The notes below the pieces were generated by a model that did no database searches, was not told the origin of the DNA, and saw only the letters and a program-made list of their open reading frames with translations. A DNA stretch of 46,627 nucleotides from Alphaproteobacteria bacterium (GTDB taxonomy: Bacteria > Pseudomonadota > Alphaproteobacteria > MPNO01 > UBA830): positions 1 to 46,627 of the forward strand of contig JAJEBT010000153.1 of NCBI GenBank assembly GCA_022822405.1. The letters run 5' to 3'. Each line of letters starts with the position of its first letter. Position 1 is the stretch's first letter. The translations under genes were made by a program, and so were the position numbers. Shown one piece after another: positions 17,660 to 26,441 of this stretch.

Positions 17660-19630
17660 TTGAACGACAATCTTGAGAAGCTGGAAGCGGCGTTTCGCGC
17701 CAACGAGCCGCAGCCATCGGCCCGGGATCGCGATCGGGCGTTTTCCGCCGCGATGGCGGCTTTCGACCGGCGCCACCAAGAAGTCGGGCGCGAGGCGCGT
17801 CAGAAGGGGCATGTACCGGAACCCGGTACGCACTGGCTAAGGAGGATCTCCATGCCCCTGCCTCGTCCCTATCTGGCGGTTGCCGGCGCCGCTGCCGCCC
17901 TCCTCGTCGCCGTCGGGATCGGATATCAGAGCTTCCTGGTTCCGGTATCCGGCGAGAGCACCCGGCACATGGCAGCCGCCGAACCGGAATCCCGACACGC
18001 ACAGCAACAGTTGATGCCGGCCACAACACCGAATGACTCCCCGCTGCCGATGCGCGCCCGGGAAAACTCCGTCGACGGGCGCCTCCGCTCTCTCCGGACT
18101 CCGCCGCCGTCGGCGCCCATGCCCGGTCCCGGGGCGTCGGTGGCGCCGGTGACCGCGATGGAGCAGCCGTCCTCCGGTTACCCCGGCCAGGGGCGCGACC
18201 GTTTCTCTGCTTTCGAAGCGAACACGACAAGGCTTGTCGCGGAGCATCCGGTGTCCACCTTCTCGATCGACGTCGATACCGCGTCGTACGCCTTCATGCG
18301 GGCCTCTCTGAACCGAGGCACGCTGCCGCCACGGCACTCGGTGCGCACCGAGGAGCTGGTCAATTACTTCCCCTATGACTATGCGCCGCCGGAAAGCCGC
18401 GACACGCCGTTCGCGGTACATGCTTCGCTGATGCCGACGCCATGGAACGGCACAACCCGACTGATGCACGTCGGCATCAAGGGCTCCATGCCGGCCGGCG
18501 GTTCCCGTCCGCAGGCGAACCTGGTGTTTCTGATCGACACCTCGGGTTCGATGGCAAGCCCGAACAAGCTGCCGCTGCTGATCAGCTCGTTGAAGCTGCT
18601 GCTGGGAACGCTGGCACCCGACGACACCGTGGCCATCGTCACCTATGCGGGCTCTGCGGGCCTGGCGCTTGCACCTACAAGGGCTGCCGAACGCGTCAGG
18701 ATCGTGGCCGCTCTCGAGAATCTGGGCGCCGCCGGGTCGACGGCGGGCGCCGAGGGGATTCGCCAAGCCTACTTTCTTGCCGAGCAGGGTTTCGTCACGG
18801 GCGGCATAAACCGTGTGATTCTCGCCACCGACGGAGACTTCAACGTCGGCATTACCGACCCGGACGAACTGGAAGGCTATATCGCGCGCAAGCGCGGCAG
18901 CGGGGTGTTTCTCTCCGTTCTCGGCTTCGGCATGGGCAATTACAACGACGCGTTGATGCAGCGTCTTGCCCAGAACGGCAACGGCAACGCGGCATATATC
19001 GATGGCCTGTCGGAGGCGCGCAAGGTGCTCGTCGACGAGGCGACATCCATGCTCGTCCCCATTGCGAAGGACACCAAGATCCAGGTCGAATTCAACCCGG
19101 CGCTGGTAAGCGAGTACCGGCTGATCGGTTACGAGACCCGGGCGTTGCGGCGCGAGGATTTCCGCAACGACAGGGTGGATGCCGGCGAGATCGGCGCGGG
19201 CCACACCGTGACCGCCCTCTACGAGATCGCGCTCGCAGGTTCGGACGCAGGTCTGATGGCTCCGCTTCGCTACGGGCAAAAAGGTGCGGAGTCGCGGGAT
19301 GGTTTCGGGGATGAATTCGCGACCATCTCCATCCGCTACAAGATGCCCGATTCCGACGCCAGCACCGAAATCGCGCGGAAGGTGACCTTGGCCGACAGTT
19401 TCGAGAAAATCGACGATGCGCCTGCAGACATCAGGTTTGCCGCAGCCGTCGCCGGGTTCGCACAACTCCTGCGCGGCGGCCGCTACACCCGGGATTACGG
19501 CTATGACGACGTCGCCGCCGCCGCCCTGGCGGCGCGGGGCGACGATCCGTTTGGCTACCGGAGCGAGTTCATCGGCCTTGTTCGGCTGGCCGGGTCCCTC
19601 TCCGCCGCGACCCCGGTGCGGCGTCAATAG
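17660..19630 (+). CDS. Membrane-anchored YfbK-type VWA-domain protein
   Basis: This encodes 656 residues from TTG at 17660, which follows a near-perfect GGAGGTGAT Shine-Dalgarno. A charged cytoplasmic stretch (about 1-65) precedes one membrane helix (about 71-90, LAVAGAAAALLVAVGIG). A Pro/Ala-rich linker leads to the YfbK N-terminal domain (STFSIDVDTASYAFMR, about 199-214). The VWA domain follows, with the intact MIDAS DTSGSM at 293-298 and ATDGDFNVGI later. The YfbK C-terminal domain (about 470-650) completes it. The topology, with a short inside tail next to an ECF sigma gene, looks like a one-protein anti-sigma/sensor. I see no canonical zinc anti-sigma HxxxCxxC motif in the tail. The role is unknown. 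Confidence 0.9.
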   Translation: MNDNLEKLEAAFRANEPQPSARDRDRAFSAAMAAFDRRHQEVGREARQKGHVPEPGTHWLRRISMPLPRPYLAVAGAAAALLVAVGIGYQSFLVPVSGESTRHMAAAEPESRHAQQQLMPATTPNDSPLPMRARENSVDGRLRSLRTPPPSAPMPGPGASVAPVTAMEQPSSGYPGQGRDRFSAFEANTTRLVAEHPVSTFSIDVDTASYAFMRASLNRGTLPPRHSVRTEELVNYFPYDYAPPESRDTPFAVHASLMPTPWNGTTRLMHVGIKGSMPAGGSRPQANLVFLIDTSGSMASPNKLPLLISSLKLLLGTLAPDDTVAIVTYAGSAGLALAPTRAAERVRIVAALENLGAAGSTAGAEGIRQAYFLAEQGFVTGGINRVILATDGDFNVGITDPDELEGYIARKRGSGVFLSVLGFGMGNYNDALMQRLAQNGNGNAAYIDGLSEARKVLVDEATSMLVPIAKDTKIQVEFNPALVSEYRLIGYETRALRREDFRNDRVDAGEIGAGHTVTALYEIALAGSDAGLMAPLRYGQKGAESRDGFGDEFATISIRYKMPDSDASTEIARKVTLADSFEKIDDAPADIRFAAAVAGFAQLLRGGRYTRDYGYDDVAAAALAARGDDPFGYRSEFIGLVRLAGSLSAATPVRRQ

Positions 19631-19992
19631 GAACAATCCGGACGGGGCGCCGCCCGGCGTCTCGTCCGTCGCACGCGGGCCCACGGTCATCGGCCTGAGT
19701 CCTGCTGTCGGTCTGCTGGCGGCCGCTCTCTCCTGCTTCGCCGCGGGCGCTGCGACGGTCCTGATCCATCGGTATTTGCGGGCCCCTTCCCTGTTGACGG
19801 GCCCGTTCGCGCCGATCTCGCTCTCCGCCCCATCCTGCTGCAGAAGAGCTTTGCAGTTTTCCAAGGTATGGTGAGAAAATGCTGATGGTCGGCATTCCGC
19901 GAGGCGGAAGTCCATTCCCGTGCTTCGCCGACCGGTTATCGCAGTTGAACCGGCGGAAGACGGCACGCTAGCTGGGGGGAAGGAGATCGGGC
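19631..19992. other. Intergenic region after the VWA gene
   Basis: These 362 bp hold no supported gene. One frame shows a hydrophobic stretch (about 19690-19770), but it has no start codon or ribosome-binding site of its own. A 10-bp palindrome ACGGGCCCGT at 19797-19806 is the only notable structure. The promoter of the M20 hydrolase should lie at the right end. GGGGGGAAGGAG just before 19993 serves as its ribosome-binding site. Confidence 0.55.
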
Positions 19993-21246
19993 ATGCAGAA
20001 CCTCAAGGTCAGCAGCGACCGTCTGTGGGCGTCCCTGATGAAGATGGCGCAGATCGGTGCAACCGAGAAGGGCGGCGTTTGCCGACTTGCGCTGACCGAC
20101 CTTGACCGCGCCGGCCGCGACCTGTTCGTCCGCTGGTGCGAGGCCGCCGGCTGTACGGTGAGCGTCGACCGGGTCGGCAATATCTTTGCACGGCGGCATG
20201 GCCGGGACGGGTCCCGGCCGCCGGTGATGGCAGGCAGTCATCTCGATTCGCAGCCGACCGGGGGCAAGTTTGACGGTGCGTATGGCGTACTCGCCGGGCT
20301 TGAGGTGATCCGCACCCTCAATGACCTGGAAATCGAGACCGATGCGCCGGTCGAGATCGTTGCCTGGACCAATGAGGAAGGCAGCCGCTTTTCGCCGCCG
20401 ATGATGGGCTCTGGCGCCTTCGCCGGCGTCTTTCCCGAACAGGAGGTGCTGGCTCGGCCAGACAATGTCACCGGCGACCTGCTGGGCGATGAGTTGAAAC
20501 GCATCGGCTATGCCGGTGCCGCCGCGGTCGGTGGCCGGGATATCGGCGCCTATTTCGAGGCCCATATCGAACAGGGCCCGATCCTCGAGAACGAGGAAAA
20601 GACAATCGGCGTGGTCACCGGAGCCCAAGGGCAGAGTTGGTACGAAGTTACCGTGACAGGGCAGGAGGCCCATGCCGGGCCGACCCCGATGCCCCTGCGC
20701 AGGGATGCGCTGGTCGCGGCCGCCCGCATGATCGATGCCGTCAACCGGCTTGGCCATGCCTTTCCGCCCGACGCCTGCGCCACCGTCGGTTTCGTCGATT
20801 CGAGTCCGAACTCGCGCAACACGATTCCCGGCCGGGTCTTTTTCACCGTCGACCTGCGCCATCCGGATGACGCGACGCTGGCAGCGATGGACGGCCGTCT
20901 GCGGGCTGATCTGACCGGGATCGCTGAGGCCGCAGGCTGCGTCGTCGAGATCGCCGATTTCTGGGACTTCCCGGCCACACCGTTCGACGGGACCTGCGTT
21001 TCCGCCGTGCGCAACGCTGCCGAGCAGGGCGGTTATGGCTGGCGCGACATTGTCTCCGGCGCCGGTCATGACGCCGTCTACATCGCTCGTGTCGCCCCGG
21101 CCGCCATGATCTTCATCCCGTGCGAGGGCGGCATCAGCCACAACGAATTCGAAAACGCAACGCAGGCAGACTGTGCCGCTGGCGCTCAGGTGCTGCTTCA
21201 GGCTGTGCTCAACCGCGCGACGGGCTGCGACAGCACGGGAATCTGA
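19993..21246 (+). CDS. M20 Zn-dependent hydantoinase/carbamoylase family amidohydrolase
   Basis: This encodes 417 residues, the normal length for N-carbamoyl-L-amino-acid hydrolases and allantoate amidohydrolases. The start has a strong GGGGGGAAGGAG site. Binuclear zinc ligands can be read: His83 in GSHLDSQ, Asp94 in FDGAYGV, Glu128/Glu129 in WTNEEGSRF, His191 in EAHIEQGPILE and a late His in EGGISHNEFE. AQGQSWYEVTVTGQEAHAGPTPM marks the dimerisation/lid domain. Family members cleave N-carbamoyl amino acids, ureidoglycolate-type or beta-ureidopropionate substrates. No hydantoinase or allantoinase neighbours it, so the substrate is open. Confidence 0.92.
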   Translation: MQNLKVSSDRLWASLMKMAQIGATEKGGVCRLALTDLDRAGRDLFVRWCEAAGCTVSVDRVGNIFARRHGRDGSRPPVMAGSHLDSQPTGGKFDGAYGVLAGLEVIRTLNDLEIETDAPVEIVAWTNEEGSRFSPPMMGSGAFAGVFPEQEVLARPDNVTGDLLGDELKRIGYAGAAAVGGRDIGAYFEAHIEQGPILENEEKTIGVVTGAQGQSWYEVTVTGQEAHAGPTPMPLRRDALVAAARMIDAVNRLGHAFPPDACATVGFVDSSPNSRNTIPGRVFFTVDLRHPDDATLAAMDGRLRADLTGIAEAAGCVVEIADFWDFPATPFDGTCVSAVRNAAEQGGYGWRDIVSGAGHDAVYIARVAPAAMIFIPCEGGISHNEFENATQADCAAGAQVLLQAVLNRATGCDSTGI

Positions 21247-21419
21247 ACGGCGGCCGCTCCGAAAGCGGGGAATTCGCCATGGCCGGGCGCAGGTCTCGGC
21301 CGCGCGCCCTCTGCGGGCGGGGTAGCGGTTTGCCGTTGAGGCGGGTGGACGGGCGATGGGATCGGCAATCCCGACCCGTTGCCCGCGCTCCGGAAAGCGC
21401 AGCCCCATAGACCACCCGG

Positions 21420-21854
21420 TCAGTTTTCGTGGGGGCGATTCCTGGTGGCCTGTATTCTCCGGATCCGCTCCGGCCAAGTCGATCGGATGTAGGCCAGGAT
21501 GTCCCAGATCCCGTCGTCGGTCAGGACGTCTCCAAGGCCGGGCATGCCGCTCTTGAACCGGGTGATGCCCCGCGCCTCCATCAGGGCCTTTCCGCCGAAC
21601 TTGGTGTAGTCGAAGAGAAGCTGATTGTCGTGGTGCCAGGTGTGGCCGCTCGCATCGTGCGGCGGCGCGGGCAGAATCCCGTCCTCCCCGATTTGCCGCC
21701 AGTTCGGCTGGCCTTCGAGTTTGGCGCCGTGACAGGAGGCGCAATGTTCCTTGTAGAGAACCCGACCGTTGTCGAGATCGCGATTGTCGAGCTCGTGGCC
21801 TGCCATCGTGCTGTTCGGCAACAGGAATGCGAGTGCGAACAACAGGTGCCTCAT
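21420..21854 (-). CDS. Secreted mono-heme cytochrome c
   Basis: This encodes 144 residues with an N-terminal signal peptide (MRHLLFALAFLLPNSTMAG). A single CASCH heme motif lies near residues 38-42, inside the pattern GRVLYKEHCASCHGAKLEG. The probable distal Met ligand is in FKSGMPG near 103, and LTDDGIWDILAYIRSTWP is the usual C-terminal helix of class I cytochromes c. It lies 201 bp downstream of copD on the same strand. It may therefore belong to the copper cluster, perhaps as a periplasmic electron carrier, but no partner oxidase is in the window. Confidence 0.9.
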   Translation of the reverse strand: MRHLLFALAFLLPNSTMAGHELDNRDLDNGRVLYKEHCASCHGAKLEGQPNWRQIGEDGILPAPPHDASGHTWHHDNQLLFDYTKFGGKALMEARGITRFKSGMPGLGDVLTDDGIWDILAYIRSTWPERIRRIQATRNRPHEN

Positions 21855-22055
21855 GTAACCGCCCCCGATATCTTCATACCGGAAGCCCGATGCGCGAGAT
21901 CATGGCGATGCTTGAACCGTTTGCCGGAGTTGCCCGACCGGGAATGGGTGCCGCGGCTCTGCCGCGGCATGGTCGACATCGTGTCCCGGTACTGGCCGAA
22001 GAGACTGTCATTCCGCATCTTGCAGATGCGGCGGCCGTGACAAAGCCCCGCGGTT

Positions 22056-22934
22056 TCACAGAGCGCTCCGGGGCGGCAATTCCGGCCCCACGGTAAGCGC
22101 CGCCGTAAGGAGAAGGATGGCGCAGATGGCGATCCATTCCAGTGTGATGGACCGTCGCAGGAGTGATGCTGCGCTCTCGTCACCTTTTTTCATGGCGGGA
22201 ACGAAGCGAAGCTTATTGGCTGCCGCGGCTGCGAGCAGCACCGCGACTGCCGTGACCTTTCCGAGCAACGTGAGGCCGTAGGCGGTCGTCACCAAGGCCG
22301 GCAGCCCGCCGATGAGGCGCCATGCCATGACGATCCCGGCTACCAGCAGAACTGGCACGGTGACGGAGGCAGTACGGCCGAAGCGGTGGCCAAGCATCGC
22401 CGCCTCCGCCAGGCTTCCTGCCTCCCCGGCGAGCGTGCGGAGGGGGGAGAGGATGCCGATCCAGAAGGCAATGCCGGCAAGGTGCAGCAGCAGAAGCAGT
22501 TCGAACCAGAAGGATTCCATGCCCGCAATGTGGCCCGTCCGGGTGAACGACCACAGTGCCAAGAGGCATCCCGCGGCAGCAATCCAGAGGCCGAGTCGCG
22601 GAACCCTGAGCCCGCCAAGAACAAGGGCGAGGCCCACGACGACGAGAAGTAGCCTGGTTCCGACCGGCGTATGCCAGAGCAGGCCCAGCATTTCCGGGTC
22701 CGCCATGCCCGAGACGTCGCCGGCCAGCGCCGCGCCCTGCAGGAGGAAGCCGAACCCGGCAGCCAGGAGACCAAGGAACGCCAGCACCGAGGCCTGCCTG
22801 CATATCGGGCCATGGGCCCGGCTGGTCGTCCGTCTGAACGCAACGCGGACAAGAATCAGCCCGGCGCTGGCCAGAACCCCGAGATAGAGCAGGAACTTGG
22901 CAAGGACCGATGCGAGTTCCCAGACATCAAGCAA
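22056..22934 (-). CDS. copD: Copper resistance/uptake inner-membrane protein CopD
   Basis: This encodes 292 residues and about eight hydrophobic segments over its whole length, typical of the CopD/PcoD family. The segment SFTRTGHIAGMESFWFELLLLLHLAGIAFWIG (about 129-160) contains the conserved His residues that may bind copper in the membrane. The RFGRTASVTVPVLLVAGIVMAW segment matches the family core. It begins 3 nt after the copC stop, so the two are one operon. CopD is thought to move copper across the inner membrane together with periplasmic CopC. Confidence 0.93.
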   Translation of the reverse strand: MLDVWELASVLAKFLLYLGVLASAGLILVRVAFRRTTSRAHGPICRQASVLAFLGLLAAGFGFLLQGAALAGDVSGMADPEMLGLLWHTPVGTRLLLVVVGLALVLGGLRVPRLGLWIAAAGCLLALWSFTRTGHIAGMESFWFELLLLLHLAGIAFWIGILSPLRTLAGEAGSLAEAAMLGHRFGRTASVTVPVLLVAGIVMAWRLIGGLPALVTTAYGLTLLGKVTAVAVLLAAAAANKLRFVPAMKKGDESAASLLRRSITLEWIAICAILLLTAALTVGPELPPRSAL

Positions 22935-22937
22935 GGC

Positions 22938-23279
22938 TCACTCCACCCGGAACGTGAACGCGCCGCGCATTGCGTGGCCGTCCGATGCGAGCCCGCGCCA
23001 CTCCACCCGAAAGCTGCCTCTGCCCTTGTCGGCCACGGGGACCGCGAACCTTGTCGCAAACGCTTTCTGATCGCCGAGATCGAGGTCCACGGGACGGTCC
23101 TGATCGCGGGCGACCTGGACCCTGGTCAGGCGGATGCGCTTGGCGAATGTCAGGACGATTTGGGTCGGCGGCTCCTTCAGCACGGCGCCATTCGCCGGGA
23201 TTGTCGTCCCGAGTTGCGAATGCGCCGCCGCTGCCAGCGGGATCAGGACGAGCAGGCCCGCGAACAGCAACCGGTTCAT
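22938..23279 (-). CDS. copC: Periplasmic copper-binding protein CopC
   Basis: This encodes 113 residues from the ATG at 23279; an in-frame GTG at 23288 adds only three residues. The signal peptide MNRLLFAGLLVLIPLAAAA is followed directly by His20, the expected mature N-terminal Cu(II) ligand of CopC. A later SDGHAMRGAFTF supplies the conserved Asp and His of the same site. The Met-rich Cu(I) site of plasmid-borne CopC proteins is absent, so this is a Cu(II)-only type. It is followed by copD and preceded by a MerR-like promoter at 23447-23480. Confidence 0.94.
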   Translation of the reverse strand: MNRLLFAGLLVLIPLAAAAHSQLGTTIPANGAVLKEPPTQIVLTFAKRIRLTRVQVARDQDRPVDLDLGDQKAFATRFAVPVADKGRGSFRVEWRGLASDGHAMRGAFTFRVE

Positions 23280-23591
23280 CTTCGCCACTCGATGCCGTCA
23301 GCCGGTTGAAGTTCGCGGAACCGGACGGCTACGCGCGACAGACTCGCGAGCCCGGACGCCGCAGGCCATGAGCGGAAGAATCGCCCATTGAAAACGGGTG
23401 TCTTTGCGATTACCGCCATGTCTGCCTCCGTCGCTGCGCCAGCGCTGGCAATCTAGCGCCCATGATTGCCGGAAGGTCAAGGGGAAACACGGCAGCGCGC
23501 CCGTTCAGGACACGGCGGCCTGTCCGCAGGTCCGCTCCGAAAGACCGGGCACCCGTCGACCGTTTGCAAGAAGCTTCCGCAACGCCATCCT
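23280..23591. other. Upstream region of copCD
   Basis: This gap of 312 bp carries no supported gene. Besides the promoter at 23447-23480 it holds the predicted copC leader of about 150 nt, in which I see no known riboswitch. Confidence 0.5.
23447..23480 (-). promoter_or_regulatory. MerR/CueR-like promoter and dyad upstream of copC
   Basis: On the minus strand a -35 TTGACC (23480-23475) is followed by a 19-bp spacer and a -10 TAGATT (23455-23450). A 19-bp spacer is too long for ordinary sigma-70 use and typical of promoters opened by MerR-family metal sensors. A perfect 7-bp dyad, GGCAATC (23447-23453) and GATTGCC (23464-23470), covers the -10 and half the spacer. The TTGACCTTCC start resembles CueR sites. 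The second CueR half-site is missing. No regulator gene is nearby. Confidence 0.45.
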
Positions 23592-24797
23592 CTAGTCGAA
23601 CAACGCCTTGACCGTCCAGCCGGGCGCGTAGTCGCCGCGGATCGCGAAGACGACGAGCACCCGGCCGTCGTCAAGGTCGATCAGCGCCTGCTGCCCGCCA
23701 TGGCCCATCATCGCGATGTGCTTGCGTGTCATCCGCTTGCGGTCGCTCCAGAAGAACTTGCCGTATTGCCGGTAGGGCAGACTGTCGACGTCGACCGACA
23801 CCGAATCTGCAGCGGCGCTCCTGAGATAATCCCCAATGCACCCGTCGGACCGGGCGTCCTCCCCGATCCGGATCGCCGCGCGAAGCCAGTCCATCCGCGT
23901 CGCGTAGAAGAAGGCGAAGGCGAGCGCGGCCCCGTCCCGGTCGGCGAGATAGAACGAGCGGCGCTCCAACCCGGCATCGGTGGCGAGCGTGCGGTGCGCG
24001 AACGCGCCGAGCCCGCCGGGCGAGACCGCGGCCAGGACCAGGGCGATGGCGTCGGTATTCGCGTTCCTGTAGGCGAAGGCGCGTTCGTCCGCCTCCCGGA
24101 CTCCGAACCTGCGCAAGGTCGCGGCGACGGTCGATCGCTGGGTCATGACAGGAGCCACGTATTCCCTGTTCTGGGCCCTGCCGCCCCGGCGCGTGCTGTT
24201 GGCATAGAGGAACCTGTCGCCCGAGGCCATGTCGAGCGCGTCGCCGATTCTGATATTGCCGTAGAACGTATCCGCGAGCCCAGGCACGTATTTCGCTATC
24301 CTGTCGTCGAGCGAGGCGACGAGGCGATTGCAATGCGCCCGGCCCAGCAGGTAGGACGTGATGCTCTTCGACATCGACGCGCCGAACAGCGGGAGATCTT
24401 CCCGGATATCGTGGCGCCGCCAGTCGTGCTTTATCGCGCTTCCGTCGTAATAGAGCAGGCTGAGCGCGGAACTCTCCTCCAGCCGCTGCAGAAACCCGGA
24501 CTGCAGCTCTTCGACATCGCGGGCAAGTACCCTCGGCTTACTGGCAGGTGCGATGGCGATCTGCCGAAACCACCCCGGAAACCCATGGAGCCGCTGCTCG
24601 TGGACCTGCTCCAGCCGCTCTTCGCTGGCGTTCCTGAGATGTGTCGCCAACGTGTCGGACGGCGAGCCAAGGAGGGAGAGGGCGAATGCGATCGCTGTCA
24701 GGGGAAAGAGGACGGTAGCGATTGCGCCGGGTTTGGAGGGAGTCTCGGTGTCGACGACGGCAAGATCCAATGTTCCGTTGGCGATGTTTCTATCCAC
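23592..24797 (-). CDS. Membrane-anchored beta-lactamase-fold serine hydrolase
   Basis: This encodes 401 residues from GTG at 24797, backed by GAGGAAGG with 6-nt spacing. One membrane helix (about 24-43) anchors the N terminus. The class-C beta-lactamase/DD-peptidase motifs are present: SMSK (141-144, nucleophile Ser and Lys), YRN (243-245) and a late GHGGQ near 366 in place of KTG. Family members include esterases, peptidases and 6-aminohexanoate oligomer hydrolases, and the substrate cannot be read from sequence. It follows the nitrate-reductase cluster by 164 bp on the same strand, but nothing suggests a link to nitrate. Confidence 0.85.
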   Translation of the reverse strand: MDRNIANGTLDLAVVDTETPSKPGAIATVLFPLTAIAFALSLLGSPSDTLATHLRNASEERLEQVHEQRLHGFPGWFRQIAIAPASKPRVLARDVEELQSGFLQRLEESSALSLLYYDGSAIKHDWRRHDIREDLPLFGASMSKSITSYLLGRAHCNRLVASLDDRIAKYVPGLADTFYGNIRIGDALDMASGDRFLYANSTRRGGRAQNREYVAPVMTQRSTVAATLRRFGVREADERAFAYRNANTDAIALVLAAVSPGGLGAFAHRTLATDAGLERRSFYLADRDGAALAFAFFYATRMDWLRAAIRIGEDARSDGCIGDYLRSAAADSVSVDVDSLPYRQYGKFFWSDRKRMTRKHIAMMGHGGQQALIDLDDGRVLVVFAIRGDYAPGWTVKALFD

Positions 24798-24961
24798 TTG
24801 CCGCCTTCCTCAAACCGTCGTGGCTGGATTTTCCGGCCATCGACGCGTTTGCCGGCCGCCGGCGCCGGCCCACGGCCTGCTCGCCCGCGGTGCGCTGTCC
24901 CGGTCCCGCACCGTCGCCTTCCCGCGTCAGGATCGCGATTCCTGGGCTGGGCTCCCAGGGC

Positions 24962-25723
24962 TCATTGCACCAGCGGTATCTCCGTGGCGGCGATGTCGTG
25001 GCCGGAAATCCGGGCGCTTCCCGCGAGCAGTTGGACGTACTGGCGGAAGGCCCGTCGCCAGGATGCTTCCTTCAGGTAATCCGCGACCTTGTCGGCAACC
25101 GCTTCGTAGGGAAGCGTCCGGCCGGGCAGGCGCTTGTCGACGCACACGACATGGATGCCGTAGCGCGTCTTCACCGGCACCGGCGAGAGCTGTCCGCCTT
25201 CCAGATTGAACAGGAAGGTTTCCATCTCCGGCACCGTATCGCCGCGCGAGATCTGGCCGAGCCGGCCGTCGTTCTGTTTCGAATCGCAGGCCGAATGCGT
25301 CCGCGCCAGCTCGCCGAACCGGTCCGGGGTCTCGGTCAGCGCTTCGATCAGGTTTTTGGCCTGGGCCTCCGCCCTTTTCCGCCCTTCCTCATCCCCCGGC
25401 GCGGCGGCGAGCAGGATATGCGCGGCCTCGACCAGGTCCGGGCTGCGGAACCGCGCGCCGTTGTTCTCGTAATAGCGGCGGCATTCGGCATCCCCGGGCT
25501 CGGGAACGTCCACCTCGCGCTCGATCACCGCGCGGAGCGCCGCCGCTTCGTCCTCTTCGTCGATCCCGACCGCGCGCGCCCGATCCAGCAGGAGTGCACG
25601 GATCACCAGCCATTCGGTGGCGGCATGCCGCGCCGCGGGGACATCTTCGGCCGGGTGATACTGCATCTCGCGCAGGATATCGTCCTCCGCGATGAGCCGA
25701 TCATTGACCCGGATCTCGCCCAT
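24962..25723 (-). CDS. Parvulin-type peptidylprolyl isomerase of the nar operon
   Basis: This encodes 253 residues. It lies 7 nt after narI and is plainly part of the nar operon. The C-terminal parvulin domain (about 95-215) shows AAHILLAA, then SACDSKQNDGRLGQISRGDTVPEMETFLFNLEGGQLSPVPVKTRYGIHVVCVD, the classic rotamase pattern. The N-terminal helical part resembles NifM. A NifM-like isomerase after narI is known in Pseudomonas and other denitrifiers and is presumed to help fold or mature the nitrate reductase. No signal peptide is seen, consistent with a cytoplasmic job on NarG/NarH. Confidence 0.9.
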   Translation of the reverse strand: MGEIRVNDRLIAEDDILREMQYHPAEDVPAARHAATEWLVIRALLLDRARAVGIDEEDEAAALRAVIEREVDVPEPGDAECRRYYENNGARFRSPDLVEAAHILLAAAPGDEEGRKRAEAQAKNLIEALTETPDRFGELARTHSACDSKQNDGRLGQISRGDTVPEMETFLFNLEGGQLSPVPVKTRYGIHVVCVDKRLPGRTLPYEAVADKVADYLKEASWRRAFRQYVQLLAGSARISGHDIAATEIPLVQ

Positions 25724-25730
25724 CGTCGCG

Positions 25731-26441
25731 TCAGGCAGCTCGCCGCCCGTCGCGGCTGCGGACCACCTGGTAGCCGCGACGCCCCAGATAGCCTACCGGC
25801 GCGCTCCAGATATGGACCAGCCGGCTGAACGGGAAGATCAGGAAAATCGTGACGCCGAGAAAGATGTGCGCCTTGTAGACCCAGGCCACGTCGACGACAT
25901 GGATCGCGGCGTCGGCCTGGAAGGTGACGATCTTCTGGGCCCACAACGACAGCGCGACCATGACCTCGCCGCCCTCCCGGTGCGCCCACGAGAACGGCAG
26001 GGTCGCCATGCCGAGCACGAGCTGCAGCCAAAGGAGGGCCAGGATCGCGATATCCATCGCGCTCGACGTCTTGCGGATGCGGGGATCGAACAGGCGCCGG
26101 TGCAGGAGCATGGTCAGGCCGACAAAGCACACCGCGCCGAAGAAACCGCCGGCGACGATTGCCAACACCTGCTTGGTGCCGGAGCTGAGGCCGAGGGCGT
26201 GGTAGATCTCCTGCGGAGTCAGCAGGCCGACAAAATGCCCGAAGAAGAGAAGCAGGATGCCGACATGGAACAGCACGCTGCCCACGATCAGCTGCCGGCG
26301 CCTGAGCAGTTGGCTGGATCCGCTGCGCCAGGTGTATTGTTCGCGGTCGAAACGGATCAGGCTGCCCGCCAGGAACACGGTCGCCGCAAAATACGGGTAG
26401 TAGCCGAAGACGAGGACGTGGAACCAGTCACCCATGATCAT
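25731..26441 (-). CDS. narI: Respiratory nitrate reductase gamma subunit (cytochrome b)
   Basis: This encodes 236 residues from the ATG at 26441, which overlaps the narJ stop as ATGA; a second ATG at 26435 is possible. Five membrane helices are visible, starting with FHVLVFGYYPYFAATVFLAGSLIRF. His residues in HVGILLLFFGHFVG and in HVVDVAWVYKAHIFLG are those expected to bind the two b hemes. NarI takes electrons from quinol and anchors NarGH to the membrane. Length and order are standard. Confidence 0.96.
   Translation of the reverse strand: MIMGDWFHVLVFGYYPYFAATVFLAGSLIRFDREQYTWRSGSSQLLRRRQLIVGSVLFHVGILLLFFGHFVGLLTPQEIYHALGLSSGTKQVLAIVAGGFFGAVCFVGLTMLLHRRLFDPRIRKTSSAMDIAILALLWLQLVLGMATLPFSWAHREGGEVMVALSLWAQKIVTFQADAAIHVVDVAWVYKAHIFLGVTIFLIFPFSRLVHIWSAPVGYLGRRGYQVVRSRDGRRAA

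Noticed and set aside
19797..19806. Palindrome ACGGGCCCGT.
   Set aside because: A 10-bp GC palindrome is common in such GC-rich DNA and has no associated feature.
19690..19874. Hydrophobic ORF segment after the VWA gene that could be a small membrane protein.
   Set aside because: No start codon or ribosome-binding site falls near the hydrophobic part; the frame begins inside the VWA gene.
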